Shown: in pieces, positions 17,478 to 25,131 of the stretch
How the letters are laid out: every line of letters starts with the position of its first letter
How positions within the stretch are numbered: the first letter of the stretch is position 1
NCBI RefSeq assembly: GCF_050589645.1
Contig: NZ_JBNGOQ010000001.1
Location: forward strand, 744,001-808,000
Reading direction: 5' to 3'
Origin: JBNGOQ01 sp050589645
GTDB taxonomy: Bacteria; Bacteroidota; Bacteroidia; Flavobacteriales; Flavobacteriaceae
DNA: 64,000 bases
Program-made: the position numbers and the translations under genes
The notes under the pieces: model-generated
The model's input: the letters and a program-made list of their open reading frames with translations, nothing else
The model's database searches: none
What the model was told of the DNA's origin: nothing

Positions 17478-17543
17478 ACCACGCCCATGGCACCGATAAC
17501 CTAAAAAAGGTTATGGAAGATGCCGGCTGACTTAGAGCGTGGT
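17478..17543. other. nested inverted repeats, possible structured RNA or terminator
   Basis: Three nested arms are visible: ACCACGC (17478-17484) with GCGTGGT (17537-17543), GGCA (17489-17492) with TGCC (17521-17524), and ATAACCT (17496-17502) with AGGTTAT (17508-17514) around an A5 loop. It lies between the minus-strand M56 gene and the hydrolase gene, so it could end the first transcript or form the leader of the second. Confidence 0.4.
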
Positions 17544-17551
17544 TATTGAAA

Positions 17552-19219
17552 TTAGTCTTCGATAATGTCAAAAGGTTCGCTGGATAGCTCCACTATGGGC
17601 CTTTTGAGACCGGTATGCCTAGCTCTTAAATGCAGGCCTTTGGCCTCCCGATAAATTTTGAGGGCTTTGGACGCGGATATTTTTTTGCCATTGTGGTAGA
17701 ACTCCGCATTTTTCTCGGCCATTTCCTCGATAAAGTCTTTTGGTGATTTCGCTGGCGCCGGAGGAGACGGATCTACAAGTACCCTAACAGATTTAGGTGA
17801 AATTGGCGCCACCACGTTCACCTCTGGTTCAGGGGCCAAAGTAGGCCGTACGTACACTACTTCCTGCGCCGACGGGGATATCACGGGAGCCACTTCAACC
17901 ACAACTTCGTCCACAAGCGGCGGTGCTGGAGGAGGGGGTGGTTCGGGAAGCTCAGGGAAGGGCTCAGCATCCTGCCTCTGGGCAGCGGTCATCAGGTCAT
18001 AAATGTAGCGCATACGTTCTACCTCGCTCCCTAGGATACGCATATGCTCCTTGGGCATCGCATTGTATTTTTTGGCCAACGCATTGTACTCGGCCACCAT
18101 GGCTGGAGTGGCTTTTTCCTGTGGCACAACGGGAGGAGCCACATGCGTGGGTAAGGGCTCGGCAGTTTTGCGCTGTACCGGGGTCATAAGCGCATAGATA
18201 TGGCCCATGCGCAAAAGGTCTTCGGAGCGCACTTTTCTCGGATCCAGGGGAACCACATTGTATGCCTTGGCCAGGCTATTGTACTCGGCCACTACTTGGG
18301 TAGAGGCCTTTTCCTCTTGTATGGGGTGGTTGTGCGTAGCGATCGCTGCGGACGGCTCCTGCACATAGTTTTTTTGGCTGAAGCTGGACAACAACAGTGC
18401 TAAAAGGGGAAGTGTTAAAAAGCTTCTGATCCAGATGGCGCGTTTTGATGTTTTTGTTTTCATGACGGTAAATCGTTTTTTGATGGATGAATAATTGATG
18501 GCATTTGCCAATACCGGCTGATAGGTATTTGATGAAAATGATAATATGGTTTTTTGGTATACGGCCGGCTCAATTCCTTTTTGGACCACTTCGGAATCGG
18601 CCAAAAACTCATGGTTCAGCTTTATGGCGCGTTTTAGTAGATAGATGAAGGGGTTAAACCAGAACAGCAGCTGTACCAATTCGATACAGAGAATGTCCAA
18701 CGAATGCTTTTGCCGGGCGTGGATCTCCTCATGCATCATCACTTCCCGCGGAATCTGACGAGTTTCAAATTTTTCCCGGTTCAAGAATACATAGTTGAAA
18801 AAGGTATGGGGCACCAGGGGTTCGGTATGCAACACCTGGGTAATACGGTTCACTTTTTGTTTGGGATTGTGTTTTATCCGCCGGCGCAGTTGCAGCAGGT
18901 TCTTTACAAATCTAAAACTGAACAATGCCACTCCTACGCCATAGATAGACCAAAGAATCAAGGGTAGATTAAGGGTGTCCAGATCCGTTGGAACGGGCTC
19001 AACGGTGCCATTCGCCGATTCCAGAAGCACGGGTGCCAACTGGGAGGCAGGTTCAAGATAAATGGTAAAGGTCAGGAGGGGAATGCCCAAGGATACCAGC
19101 AGGGCCCCCAATAGGTAATATCTTTTAAAGACATTCATATGCTGCCGTTCCAACAATAGTTTGTAGAACAAAAAGAAAAGGGCCAGGCATGCGCCCGAAT
19201 TTAGCAAATAGTCCAACAT
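17552..19219 (-). CDS. BlaR1/MecR1-type M56 membrane peptidase without a penicillin-sensor domain
   Basis: The 555-aa protein has N-terminal helices and the M56 zinc-protease core with HEEIH near 162-166 inside VMMHEEIHARQKHS. A helix follows at about 265-285. BlaR1 proteins cleave the BlaI repressor in the cytoplasm after sensing a ligand outside. Here the usual C-terminal beta-lactam-binding domain is absent. Instead there are two copies of a unit of about 65 residues (AEYNSLAKAYNVVPLD... and AEYNALAKKYNAMPKE..., each ending in LMT-x2-QR-x2-AEP), a proline-rich stretch, and a final domain. It starts one base from the blaI-like stop codon, so the two are co-transcribed. The signal sensed is unknown. 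Confidence 0.88.
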   Translation of the reverse strand: MLDYLLNSGACLALFFLFYKLLLERQHMNVFKRYYLLGALLVSLGIPLLTFTIYLEPASQLAPVLLESANGTVEPVPTDLDTLNLPLILWSIYGVGVALFSFRFVKNLLQLRRRIKHNPKQKVNRITQVLHTEPLVPHTFFNYVFLNREKFETRQIPREVMMHEEIHARQKHSLDILCIELVQLLFWFNPFIYLLKRAIKLNHEFLADSEVVQKGIEPAVYQKTILSFSSNTYQPVLANAINYSSIKKRFTVMKTKTSKRAIWIRSFLTLPLLALLLSSFSQKNYVQEPSAAIATHNHPIQEEKASTQVVAEYNSLAKAYNVVPLDPRKVRSEDLLRMGHIYALMTPVQRKTAEPLPTHVAPPVVPQEKATPAMVAEYNALAKKYNAMPKEHMRILGSEVERMRYIYDLMTAAQRQDAEPFPELPEPPPPPAPPLVDEVVVEVAPVISPSAQEVVYVRPTLAPEPEVNVVAPISPKSVRVLVDPSPPAPAKSPKDFIEEMAEKNAEFYHNGKKISASKALKIYREAKGLHLRARHTGLKRPIVELSSEPFDIIED

Positions 19220-19220
19220 C

Positions 19221-19601
19221 TTATTTCTTTTTGAGTTCGTTATCGATCAAGGTCTTCAGGTCCTCCAGCTCTTCCTTGCTGAGGTTGGTCTCCTTGGTAA
19301 AGAAAGAGGCAAATTGGGAGGCGCTGTCATTAAAGAAGTTCTTGATAAGTCCGTTCACATGTTTAGAGAAATAGTCCTTCTTTTTCACCAAAGGGTAATA
19401 CTCCCTGGATTTTCCATGGGTGGTATAGGCGATAAAGGTTTTGTCCGTCATGCGCTTTAACAAGGTCGCCACCGTAGTGGTTGCAGGTTTTGGGTCCGGA
19501 TAGGCCTCCAAGAGATCTTTCATAAAGGCTTTTTCCATTTTCCACAGATGGTTCATCAACTCCTCTTCCGTTTTTGACAGTTTCATGTGCGTAGTATTCA
19601 A
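19221..19601 (-). CDS. BlaI/MecI-family winged-helix repressor
   Basis: The 126-aa protein has the winged-helix fold of BlaI/MecI/CopY repressors: KTEEELMNHLWKMEKAFMKDLL near 10-31, ATTTVATLLKRMTDKTFI near 40-57 as recognition helix, and the wing YTTHGKSREYYPLV. Its C-terminal helices mediate dimerisation. It would repress its own operon until cleaved by the adjacent M56 peptidase. Two inverted repeats just upstream (19609 and 19637) match the TACA-n2-TGTA core of BlaI operators. The start could be the first ATG or the ATG five codons on (MKLSKTEEEL), which is slightly more typical. Confidence 0.93.
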   Translation of the reverse strand: MNTTHMKLSKTEEELMNHLWKMEKAFMKDLLEAYPDPKPATTTVATLLKRMTDKTFIAYTTHGKSREYYPLVKKKDYFSKHVNGLIKNFFNDSASQFASFFTKETNLSKEELEDLKTLIDNELKKK

Positions 19602-19608
19602 ATGTATT

Positions 19609-19648
19609 CTACAAACATAGAATAAAATTTTATATTCTACAAATGTAG
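19609..19648 (-). promoter_or_regulatory. BlaI-type operator pair overlapping -7 elements
   Basis: CTACAAATGTAG (19637-19648) is a perfect inverted repeat containing TACA-n2-TGTA. CTACAAACATAG (19609-19620) is a near-copy 28 bp away. On the minus strand the operators contain TACATTTG and TATGTTTG, both exact matches to TAnnTTTG, so repressor binding would block the promoter directly. A third TAnnTTTG lies at 19599-19606. Confidence 0.75.
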
Positions 19649-19693
19649 AGTTGTTTTTCTGGCATTTTTTCCCAACTGCCCGGGCGAAGTCTT

Positions 19694-19711
19694 GTGTGAC
19701 TTAGGTCACAC
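19694..19711. promoter_or_regulatory. CRP/FNR-type palindrome upstream of the flavoprotein gene
   Basis: GTGTGAC-TTAG-GTCACAC is a perfect 7-4-7 palindrome and contains TGTGA-n6-TCACA, the classical Crp/Fnr core. It is centred about 58 bases upstream of the ATG at 19760, so it probably acts on that gene. A Crp/Fnr-family gene is at 28276, but linking the two is speculation. Confidence 0.65.
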
Positions 19712-19759
19712 TTTTTCTCCTTGGGATGTACTAACTTTAATACAATAAAATCCAAGGCC

Positions 19760-20962
19760 ATGACAACAACAGTAGTAGTAGGCGGCAATTTTGCGGGGAT
19801 GACCGCAGCTCTTGAAATTAAGCGTAAGGGAAAAGGGGATCACAGGGTAATTATGATAGATAAATCGCCCTTGTTTTTGTTTATCCCTTCGCTCATTTGG
19901 GTTCCATTTGGAAGGAGGGAAGTAAAGGACATTTCCTTTAGAAAGGATAAAATCCTTGAAAAAAAAGGTGTGGAATACAGACATGCCGAGGCCTTAAGGG
20001 TAGATACGGACAAACAGTTGGTCTTTACCACAAAGGGAGAAGTGTCCTATGATCATTTGGTAATCGCCACAGGTCCCAAGGTGAAATACGATGTCGCCCC
20101 CGGCGTTAAGGAACATGCTTATTACGTGGGCACACCCGAAGGGGCAATGAAAATCAGGAAGAAATTGGAGGAATTCAAAAAGAATCCTGGACCAATCGTT
20201 ATCGGGGCTACACAAAATGCAGGCTGCATGGGTGCAGCCTACGAGTTTTTGTTCAATATTGAAAAATGGCTCCGGGAACAAAAAATCAGAAAAAAAGTAG
20301 ACCTCTATTGGATTACCCCAGAAACCTTTTTGGGGCATTTCGGTATTGATGGGATGACCGGCGGGGAAACCATGCTGAAGTCCTTTATGAAAATGTTCCG
20401 TATCCATTACCGGACAGAGGTGGGTGTCAAAGAAGTTATGGAGGATAAGGTAATCTTAACTTCAGGGGAAGCTTTGCCTAGTAGTTTCACCATGTTGATG
20501 CCACCCTTCCTAGGAGTCGATTTTGTGAGCAATTCCACCCAACTAGGGGCTACCTCCACCGGCTATTTACCCGTAGGAGAGGACTATAGGCATATTAAGA
20601 TTCCCAATGTTTGGGCTGCCGGAATCGCGGTAGACGTAAAGTTGCCCTTTACCCCTGGCAAAGTGCCCTTTTCCGGCCCTAAAACGGGATATCCTTCCGA
20701 TGAAACTGGTAAAATAGTAGCGGAAAACATCATTAGGGTCACTAAAGGGAAAAACAAATTAAAGAAAAAAGCCTGGGGCAGGATCCCTGGAATATGTGTG
20801 ATGGATGCCGGAAAAAAGGAGGTGATCATTATAAGTGACCGACTTTTTAAACCCAGAAATTTTGCCATTATGATACCCAACGTCTTCTACGATTTTTCCA
20901 AAGTCCTCTTTGAAAAATACTTTCTTTGGAAAACGCGAAACGGGTATTCGCAACTCCCCTGA
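19760..20962 (+). CDS. SQR-like FAD/NAD(P)-dependent oxidoreductase
   Basis: The 400-aa protein starts MTTTVVVGGNFAGMTAALEIK, the FAD-binding Rossmann motif. It continues with the sulfide:quinone-oxidoreductase/flavocytochrome-c-sulfide-dehydrogenase layout: LVIATGPKVKYD near 110-121, GCMGAAYEF near 155-163 with the conserved cysteine, and VWAAGIAVDVK near 286 as the second FAD motif. Family members transfer electrons from sulfide or related thiols to quinone. A second redox cysteine is not obvious, so activity on sulfide is uncertain. The frame extends to 19721, but the ATG at 19760 places the GxGxxG-type motif at the usual distance from the N-terminus. A perfect CRP-type palindrome lies upstream. 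Confidence 0.85.
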   Translation: MTTTVVVGGNFAGMTAALEIKRKGKGDHRVIMIDKSPLFLFIPSLIWVPFGRREVKDISFRKDKILEKKGVEYRHAEALRVDTDKQLVFTTKGEVSYDHLVIATGPKVKYDVAPGVKEHAYYVGTPEGAMKIRKKLEEFKKNPGPIVIGATQNAGCMGAAYEFLFNIEKWLREQKIRKKVDLYWITPETFLGHFGIDGMTGGETMLKSFMKMFRIHYRTEVGVKEVMEDKVILTSGEALPSSFTMLMPPFLGVDFVSNSTQLGATSTGYLPVGEDYRHIKIPNVWAAGIAVDVKLPFTPGKVPFSGPKTGYPSDETGKIVAENIIRVTKGKNKLKKKAWGRIPGICVMDAGKKEVIIISDRLFKPRNFAIMIPNVFYDFSKVLFEKYFLWKTRNGYSQLP

Positions 20963-20992
20963 ATACCGTTTTGACCAACATGGGGAAGCACC

Positions 20993-22384
20993 CTATTGTT
21001 TGCTCATTTCTGTAAAATTGGAGTAAAAATAGGGAATGGTCTCAATGCCCTTGAGGTAGTTCCAGACCCCAAAGTGTTCGTTGGGCGAATGGATGGCATC
21101 GGTATCCAGTCCAAAGCCCATCAAGATGGTCTTGCTGCCCAGTTCCTTTTCAAAGAGCGAGATGATGGGAATGCTGCCCCCGGTCCTTTGCGGGATGGGG
21201 GTCTTGCCAAAAGTGGTCTCGTAGGCCTTGGCTGCTGCCCTATAGCCCACATAATCAATAGGGGTAACATACCCTTGCCCCCCATGGTGCGGGGTTACCT
21301 TCACCTTTACCCCTTCTGGGGCGATGTTTTTAAAGTGCGTACTGAAAAGTGTGGTAATCTCCTCCCAATCTTGGTTGGGAACCAGTCGCATGGAGATTTT
21401 GGCATAGGCCTTGCTGGCGATAACGGTTTTGGCCCCTTCGCCGATATAGCCGCCCCAAATGCCATTGACATCGAGTGTAGGCCGTATGGAGTTGCGTTCG
21501 TTGGTGGTATAACCCTTTTCGCCATACACCGCTTCAATATCCAGTTCGTCTTTATACGCTTCCAGTTCAAAGGGGGCTTTGGCCATTTCTGCACGCTCCT
21601 CCTGGGATAGTTCTATTACGTTGTCATAGAATCCTGGAATGGTAATATGGTTGTTTTCATCATGAAGGGACGCGATCATTTTCGCTAGGATATTGATGGG
21701 ATTGGCCACCGCTCCGCCGTATAGCCCGGAGTGCAGGTCCCTGTTGGGACCGGTAACTTCCACTTCCACATAACTAAGGCCCCTAAGGCCCGTAGTAATG
21801 GAGGGTACCTCCTTGGCGATCATGCCGGTATCGGAAATTAAAATGATATCGTTGGACAGCTTCTCCTGGTTTTCCTCTACAAAAGCCGCCAGACTTCTAC
21901 TGCCTACTTCTTCCTCTCCTTCGATCATGAATTTTACGTTGCAGGGCAGCTGGTCGGTTTTCACCATAAACTCCAAGGCCTTCACGTGCATATAAAATTG
22001 TCCTTTGTCATCGCAGGCACCCCGGGCAAAAATAGCGCCCTCTGGATGCAGTTCCGTGGCCTTGATGACCGGTTCAAAAGGCGGGGAATCCCATAGGTCC
22101 ATGGGATCTGGGGGTTGTACATCGTAATGGCCATAGACCAGAACCGTGGGCAGATCGGCGCTCACTTTTCGCTCTCCATATACAATAGGGTACCCTTGGG
22201 TCTCACAAATTTCCACCGCTGTACAACCGGCCCGTTCAAGGGATCGGGCCACGGCTTGGGCGGTATCCATCACGTCTTGAGAAAAGGCGGGATCGGCGCT
22301 GACGGAAGGGATTTTTAGGAGTTCGACAAGCTCTTTGATAAATCGGTCCCTGTGTTGGACCACGTATTCACCTATGTTTTGCAT
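20993..22384 (-). CDS. M20-family dipeptidase
   Basis: The 463-aa protein has the full M20 metallopeptidase layout. VLVYGHYDVQPPDP near 83-96 supplies the first zinc histidine and an aspartate, and ARGACDDKGQ near 120-129 the bridging aspartate. MIEGEEEVGSRS near 154-165 carries the catalytic and metal glutamates. A dimerisation domain inserts between about 205 and 360, and the terminal metal histidine is near 433 (DAIHSPNEHFG). It probably hydrolyses dipeptides in the cytoplasm. It converges with the flavoprotein gene, and its promoter region is next to tRNA-Leu. Confidence 0.92.
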   Translation of the reverse strand: MQNIGEYVVQHRDRFIKELVELLKIPSVSADPAFSQDVMDTAQAVARSLERAGCTAVEICETQGYPIVYGERKVSADLPTVLVYGHYDVQPPDPMDLWDSPPFEPVIKATELHPEGAIFARGACDDKGQFYMHVKALEFMVKTDQLPCNVKFMIEGEEEVGSRSLAAFVEENQEKLSNDIILISDTGMIAKEVPSITTGLRGLSYVEVEVTGPNRDLHSGLYGGAVANPINILAKMIASLHDENNHITIPGFYDNVIELSQEERAEMAKAPFELEAYKDELDIEAVYGEKGYTTNERNSIRPTLDVNGIWGGYIGEGAKTVIASKAYAKISMRLVPNQDWEEITTLFSTHFKNIAPEGVKVKVTPHHGGQGYVTPIDYVGYRAAAKAYETTFGKTPIPQRTGGSIPIISLFEKELGSKTILMGFGLDTDAIHSPNEHFGVWNYLKGIETIPYFYSNFTEMSKQ

Positions 22385-22469
22385 ATACCAAAGTTTGATG
22401 GTAGCTTAAATGTACAAAAAGCAGCACTATTTTTTAAAGACGTAGTGTTTTTAAATTGAAATTTTACTT

Positions 22470-22477
22470 TATATTTG
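22470..22477 (+). promoter_or_regulatory. -7 element of tRNA-Leu
   Basis: TATATTTG is an exact match to the Bacteroidota -7 consensus TAnnTTTG and lies 10 bases before the first base of the tRNA, as expected for a short leader. No clear TTG is seen at the -33 position. Confidence 0.6.
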
Positions 22478-22487
22478 CAGTCCTTTT

Positions 22488-22569
22488 GCAGGCGTGGTGG
22501 AATTGGTAGACACGCTAGACTTAGGATCTAGTGCCGAAAGGTGTGAGAGTTCGAGTCTCTCCGCCTGTA
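22488..22569 (+). tRNA. tRNA-Leu (anticodon TAG)
   Basis: Acceptor arms GCAGGCG (22488-22494) and CGCCTGT (22562-22568) pair over seven positions with one G-T, and the discriminator base is A. The anticodon stem CTAGA/TCTAG encloses loop CTTAGGA with anticodon TAG at 22522-22524. A long variable arm (class II tRNA) and a TTCGAGT T-loop are present. The CCA end is not encoded. Confidence 0.97.
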
Positions 22570-22579
22570 CAAAGTAAAG

Positions 22580-22601
22580 GCCCGTCCATTTTTGGACGGG
22601 C
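22580..22601 (+). terminator. terminator of tRNA-Leu
   Basis: GCCCGTCCA (22580-22588) and TGGACGGGC (22593-22601) form a perfect 9-bp stem with a TTTT loop. A T-rich run follows (TTCATTTTTTT). It starts 11 bases after the tRNA. Confidence 0.88.
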
Positions 22602-22616
22602 TTCATTTTTTTGAAG

Positions 22617-22862
22617 TGGGGAGCGAGAACCTGCCTTCCGGCAGGCAGGGTTTACGCCCTACACAAGCCACGGGGAGTCTCGGAATTTATCACGAGCTAG
22701 GTCGAGGGCCAGTACAAAGAGCGAAAGCCTCTCGGAAACGAGGGGCTTTTTTATTCCAAATATTGAACAGGGTTTGGGAGAGACGAGAAGCTTGTCCCGA
22801 ACGAAATGGACACGAGTCCGGGGGTTTATCTAGAGCGGGGTCGAAGGGGAGGTACCTAAAGG
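22617..22862 (+). repeat. two degenerate copies of a tRNA-flanking repeat with an internal terminator
   Basis: Copy A (about 22617-22720) and copy B (about 22776-22862) share GAGTC-x-GG-x2-TTTATC followed by GAGC, TCGA-x-GG and GTAC in the same order. Between them GCCTCTCG (22727-22734) and CGAGGGGC (22739-22746) form a stem with a GAAA loop and a T6 run, a terminator-like element. CCTGCC-TTCC-GGCAGG (22631-22646) is another hairpin. The open frame 22592-22867 spans the repeats and is probably not a gene. Nothing else is evident between 22863 and 23055. Confidence 0.5.
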
Positions 22863-23055
22863 GATAACTGCAATTTGGTAATGATTCAAAAGTTCAAGGA
22901 CGCGGGGTTTAATCAACCCATACGCTTTCAGGCGCCAGGTACCAAAACCTAGATTTAGTACTCCCTGGATTTGCGAGGCTATTTTACGTATATTGTGGGT
23001 AGAGAACATTTTATCTTTATTCCTCCTTGGAAGGTGATTGCGGAATCAGAGCGAT

Positions 23056-23673
23056 ATGGGGTACAAGAAACATTTCAAACGAATTTTGGCCAAACAATTT
23101 CCCGAATCACATGATTCAATAATACGTGATGCGGACAAGATATACATGCAGGTTTCCAAGGACACGAAATTTTCAAAAAGTTCATCAAATCCACTCGATA
23201 AAAGATTGGAGGTAATGGCATATTTCTTGGCTACCATCCAAACACTGGAGGAAAAACAAACTGATTTTCAGATAATAAAAACGGTTTGCATTGAAATAGC
23301 TTTGGATTACGTAAGACCAAAGAACAGATTTCAAAAAAGTCTTAAAAAACTTCCTCCCAAGCTTATCAACACTAAATTATCCAGCTTGGTTCTAAAAGTG
23401 ATGGACAAAAAATTGAGCAAGAAGGGACATGAGGATGGATTCCTCGCAAAGATAATTACCGACAAAAAAGAAACCTTTGGGTTTGGTTATGGCATTGACA
23501 TATTGGAGTGCGGAATATGCAAATTGTTCAACAAACATAATGCGCAACAATACACTCCCATTTTATGCGAAGTGGATAAAATTACCTCAAGTCTAGCCGG
23601 ACTCGAACTTATCAGAAAGGGAACAATAGCAAATGGCGCTGACAAATGCGACTTTAGATTCAAAAAAAAATAG
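23056..23673 (+). CDS. L-2-amino-thiazoline-4-carboxylic-acid hydrolase-like protein
   Basis: The 205-aa protein ends with features of the ATC-hydrolase family: FGYGIDILECGICKLFNKH near 153-171, then CEVDKITSSLAGLELIRKGTIANGADKCDFRF. These include the cysteines and the GADKCDFR signature. Family enzymes open thiazoline rings on the way to L-cysteine, but many members are uncharacterised. The gene is visibly more A/T-rich than its neighbours and sits directly after a tRNA and degenerate repeats, which could mean horizontal acquisition. I use ATG 23056 (MGYKKHFKRIL); the frame extends 6 codons further upstream. Confidence 0.75.
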   Translation: MGYKKHFKRILAKQFPESHDSIIRDADKIYMQVSKDTKFSKSSSNPLDKRLEVMAYFLATIQTLEEKQTDFQIIKTVCIEIALDYVRPKNRFQKSLKKLPPKLINTKLSSLVLKVMDKKLSKKGHEDGFLAKIITDKKETFGFGYGIDILECGICKLFNKHNAQQYTPILCEVDKITSSLAGLELIRKGTIANGADKCDFRFKKK

Positions 23674-23785
23674 AAAATAGCATTAACGCTGCATGCTCAT
23701 AAGCCTAGAAATGATTATCCCTGGTTTATTTTAATGAGTTTCCAATTACACAGTATTGTGGAAACCCAGGGTCGGTACAAAACAC

Positions 23786-23813
23786 AAATGCCCCACATTT
23801 TCGTGAGGCATTT
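23786..23813 (+). terminator. terminator after the ATC-hydrolase-like gene
   Basis: AAATGCCCCAC (23786-23796) pairs with GTGAGGCATTT (23803-23813) with one wobble pair and a six-base loop. A T-run follows to 23817. It is 113 bases beyond the stop codon, and the orientation of the T-tract fits the plus strand. Confidence 0.75.
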
Positions 23814-23867
23814 TTTTGTTCAGGTACAACCAGCGCCGAATTTTTTATGCGTTCAATTTTAAAATGC

Positions 23868-24380
23868 TTACTCCCTTACCGGCAACATATTGGAGGTGTC
23901 CACCGGAAAGCTATCGTATTTGTTGTACAATTTGAGATATTTCCCTGGGTCTATGGGCTGTTCACATAGTGTTTCGCTCAGCCCCCTAAAGAACCCCTCC
24001 CGTTTCTGCGATGGATTGAAAAGCAGCGTAAGCGCTACTTCCTCATCCGTATCATTTTGAAAGCCATGCGGCGTCATCCTAGGGGCATAGACGACCGTAC
24101 CAGGACCCGCATCATATCGTTTTTCCGGGGTGCCCGCAAAGATGGTCAGGGTCCCTTTCTGGACAATAAAGGTCTCATCCATAAATCGGTGGTAATGCAA
24201 CTTGGCCCCTATGGCTTTCGGTGCCAACTTTATCGTATACACGCCTAACTGGTCATTGGTCAGTTCGCTAGTGACCTTGAAGGTAAATGAGATGCCGTTC
24301 ATTTTAAATGTTTCTCCTTCCTCAACGGGAATTACCGAGGCCCTATTCTCTAACTGGTCATTAAAAAAATCTACTTTCAT
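23868..24380 (-). CDS. cupin-domain protein
   Basis: The 170-aa protein has the two cupin motifs. The first is near 76-98, where KLHYHRFMDETFIVQKGTLT gives the G-x5-H-x-H-x3,4-E pattern. The second is PGTVVYAPRMTPHGFQN near 113-129. It is a single-domain cupin with a metal site of H/H/E/H type. Such proteins are dioxygenases, isomerases or sensors; the substrate cannot be read here. It begins 11 bases after the azoreductase stop codon, so the two form an operon, probably for a redox or quinone-stress response. Confidence 0.8.
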   Translation of the reverse strand: MKVDFFNDQLENRASVIPVEEGETFKMNGISFTFKVTSELTNDQLGVYTIKLAPKAIGAKLHYHRFMDETFIVQKGTLTIFAGTPEKRYDAGPGTVVYAPRMTPHGFQNDTDEEVALTLLFNPSQKREGFFRGLSETLCEQPIDPGKYLKLYNKYDSFPVDTSNMLPVRE

Positions 24381-24391
24381 ATGTTTTGGGT

Positions 24392-25000
24392 TTAAAAAGT
24401 TTCTAGAATCTGTTGTTTAATTTTCATCATGTTTTTGTCCAATTGTTCAGGGTACGCCGTTCCTTCCAAAGAGAACGCCCTTTTCGTTTCGATGCCCATA
24501 TGTCCCAATATGGTTTTTAGGTAGGGTTCCTGAAAATCATAAGGTTCCATAGGTGTTCCCAAATAGGACCCGCCTTTGCAAAGGGCCAGATAGGCTCCTT
24601 TGTTTTTTAGCATGCCGAAATACTTGCCGTCTTCATCAATACCAAAGGTCTTTCCCACACGGACTACCTGATCAAAATACGCCTTAAGGTTGGACGGAAC
24701 ATTCAGATTGTAGAGCGGACTGCTGATCAGTATATCATCGACATTACTTAATTCGGCGATCAATTCATCCGAGATTTCAAGGGCCGCTTTGAGAGACGCA
24801 CCTCGTTGGTCATGGGGCGTGTAAAAACCTTGGATGGTTTTGTTGTGAATATGCGGCACGTTAAAATCTGCCAGATCGCGGTAGACTACCTTGCCTTTGG
24901 GGTGTGAGGCTTTCCACTTTTCCTCGACCAAATCGGCAAGCTTCCTGGAATGGGAACCTTCTTTTCTTGAACTGGAGTCAATTCTTAATAATCGTTTCAT
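24392..25000 (-). CDS. FMN-dependent NADH-azoreductase / flavodoxin-fold quinone reductase
   Basis: With the start at 25000 the protein has 202 residues and begins MKRLLRIDSSSRKEGSHSRKL, the AzoR-type FMN phosphate loop. The flavin-ring loop ISSPLYNLNVPSNLKAYFDQVVR near 90-112 is the strongest family signature, and AYLALCKGGSYLGTP near 135-149 is the second FMN contact. AzoR enzymes reduce quinones and azo compounds with NADH. The frame starts three codons earlier, but the 13-bp inverted repeat (25007-25037) would then overlap the start, so 25000 is preferred. It is followed by the cupin gene in an operon. Confidence 0.88.
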   Translation of the reverse strand: MKRLLRIDSSSRKEGSHSRKLADLVEEKWKASHPKGKVVYRDLADFNVPHIHNKTIQGFYTPHDQRGASLKAALEISDELIAELSNVDDILISSPLYNLNVPSNLKAYFDQVVRVGKTFGIDEDGKYFGMLKNKGAYLALCKGGSYLGTPMEPYDFQEPYLKTILGHMGIETKRAFSLEGTAYPEQLDKNMMKIKQQILETF

Positions 25001-25006
25001 TTGTTG

Positions 25007-25037
25007 CAATTTTGTCTATAGGAAATAGACAAAATTG
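25007..25037 (-). promoter_or_regulatory. 13-bp inverted repeat directly upstream of the azoreductase gene
   Basis: CAATTTTGTCTAT (25007-25019) and ATAGACAAAATTG (25025-25037) are perfect reverse complements around a five-base spacer (AGGAA). It ends seven bases before the start codon. The symmetry suits a dimeric repressor such as a MarR/HxlR-type quinone sensor, but no such gene is in the window. Confidence 0.6.
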
Positions 25038-25131
25038 GGGTGCAAAACGTGACGGTGTTGCTATCGAAACCCGCTTTCTACGTGAAGCGACTGCCAACTC
25101 ACCTCGGATTCATATTGCGGTTACTCCCATT

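Noticed and set aside
22592..22867. 91-aa open frame after tRNA-Leu
   Set aside because: It consists of two degenerate repeat copies and hairpins, with a low-complexity basic translation typical of non-coding repeats.
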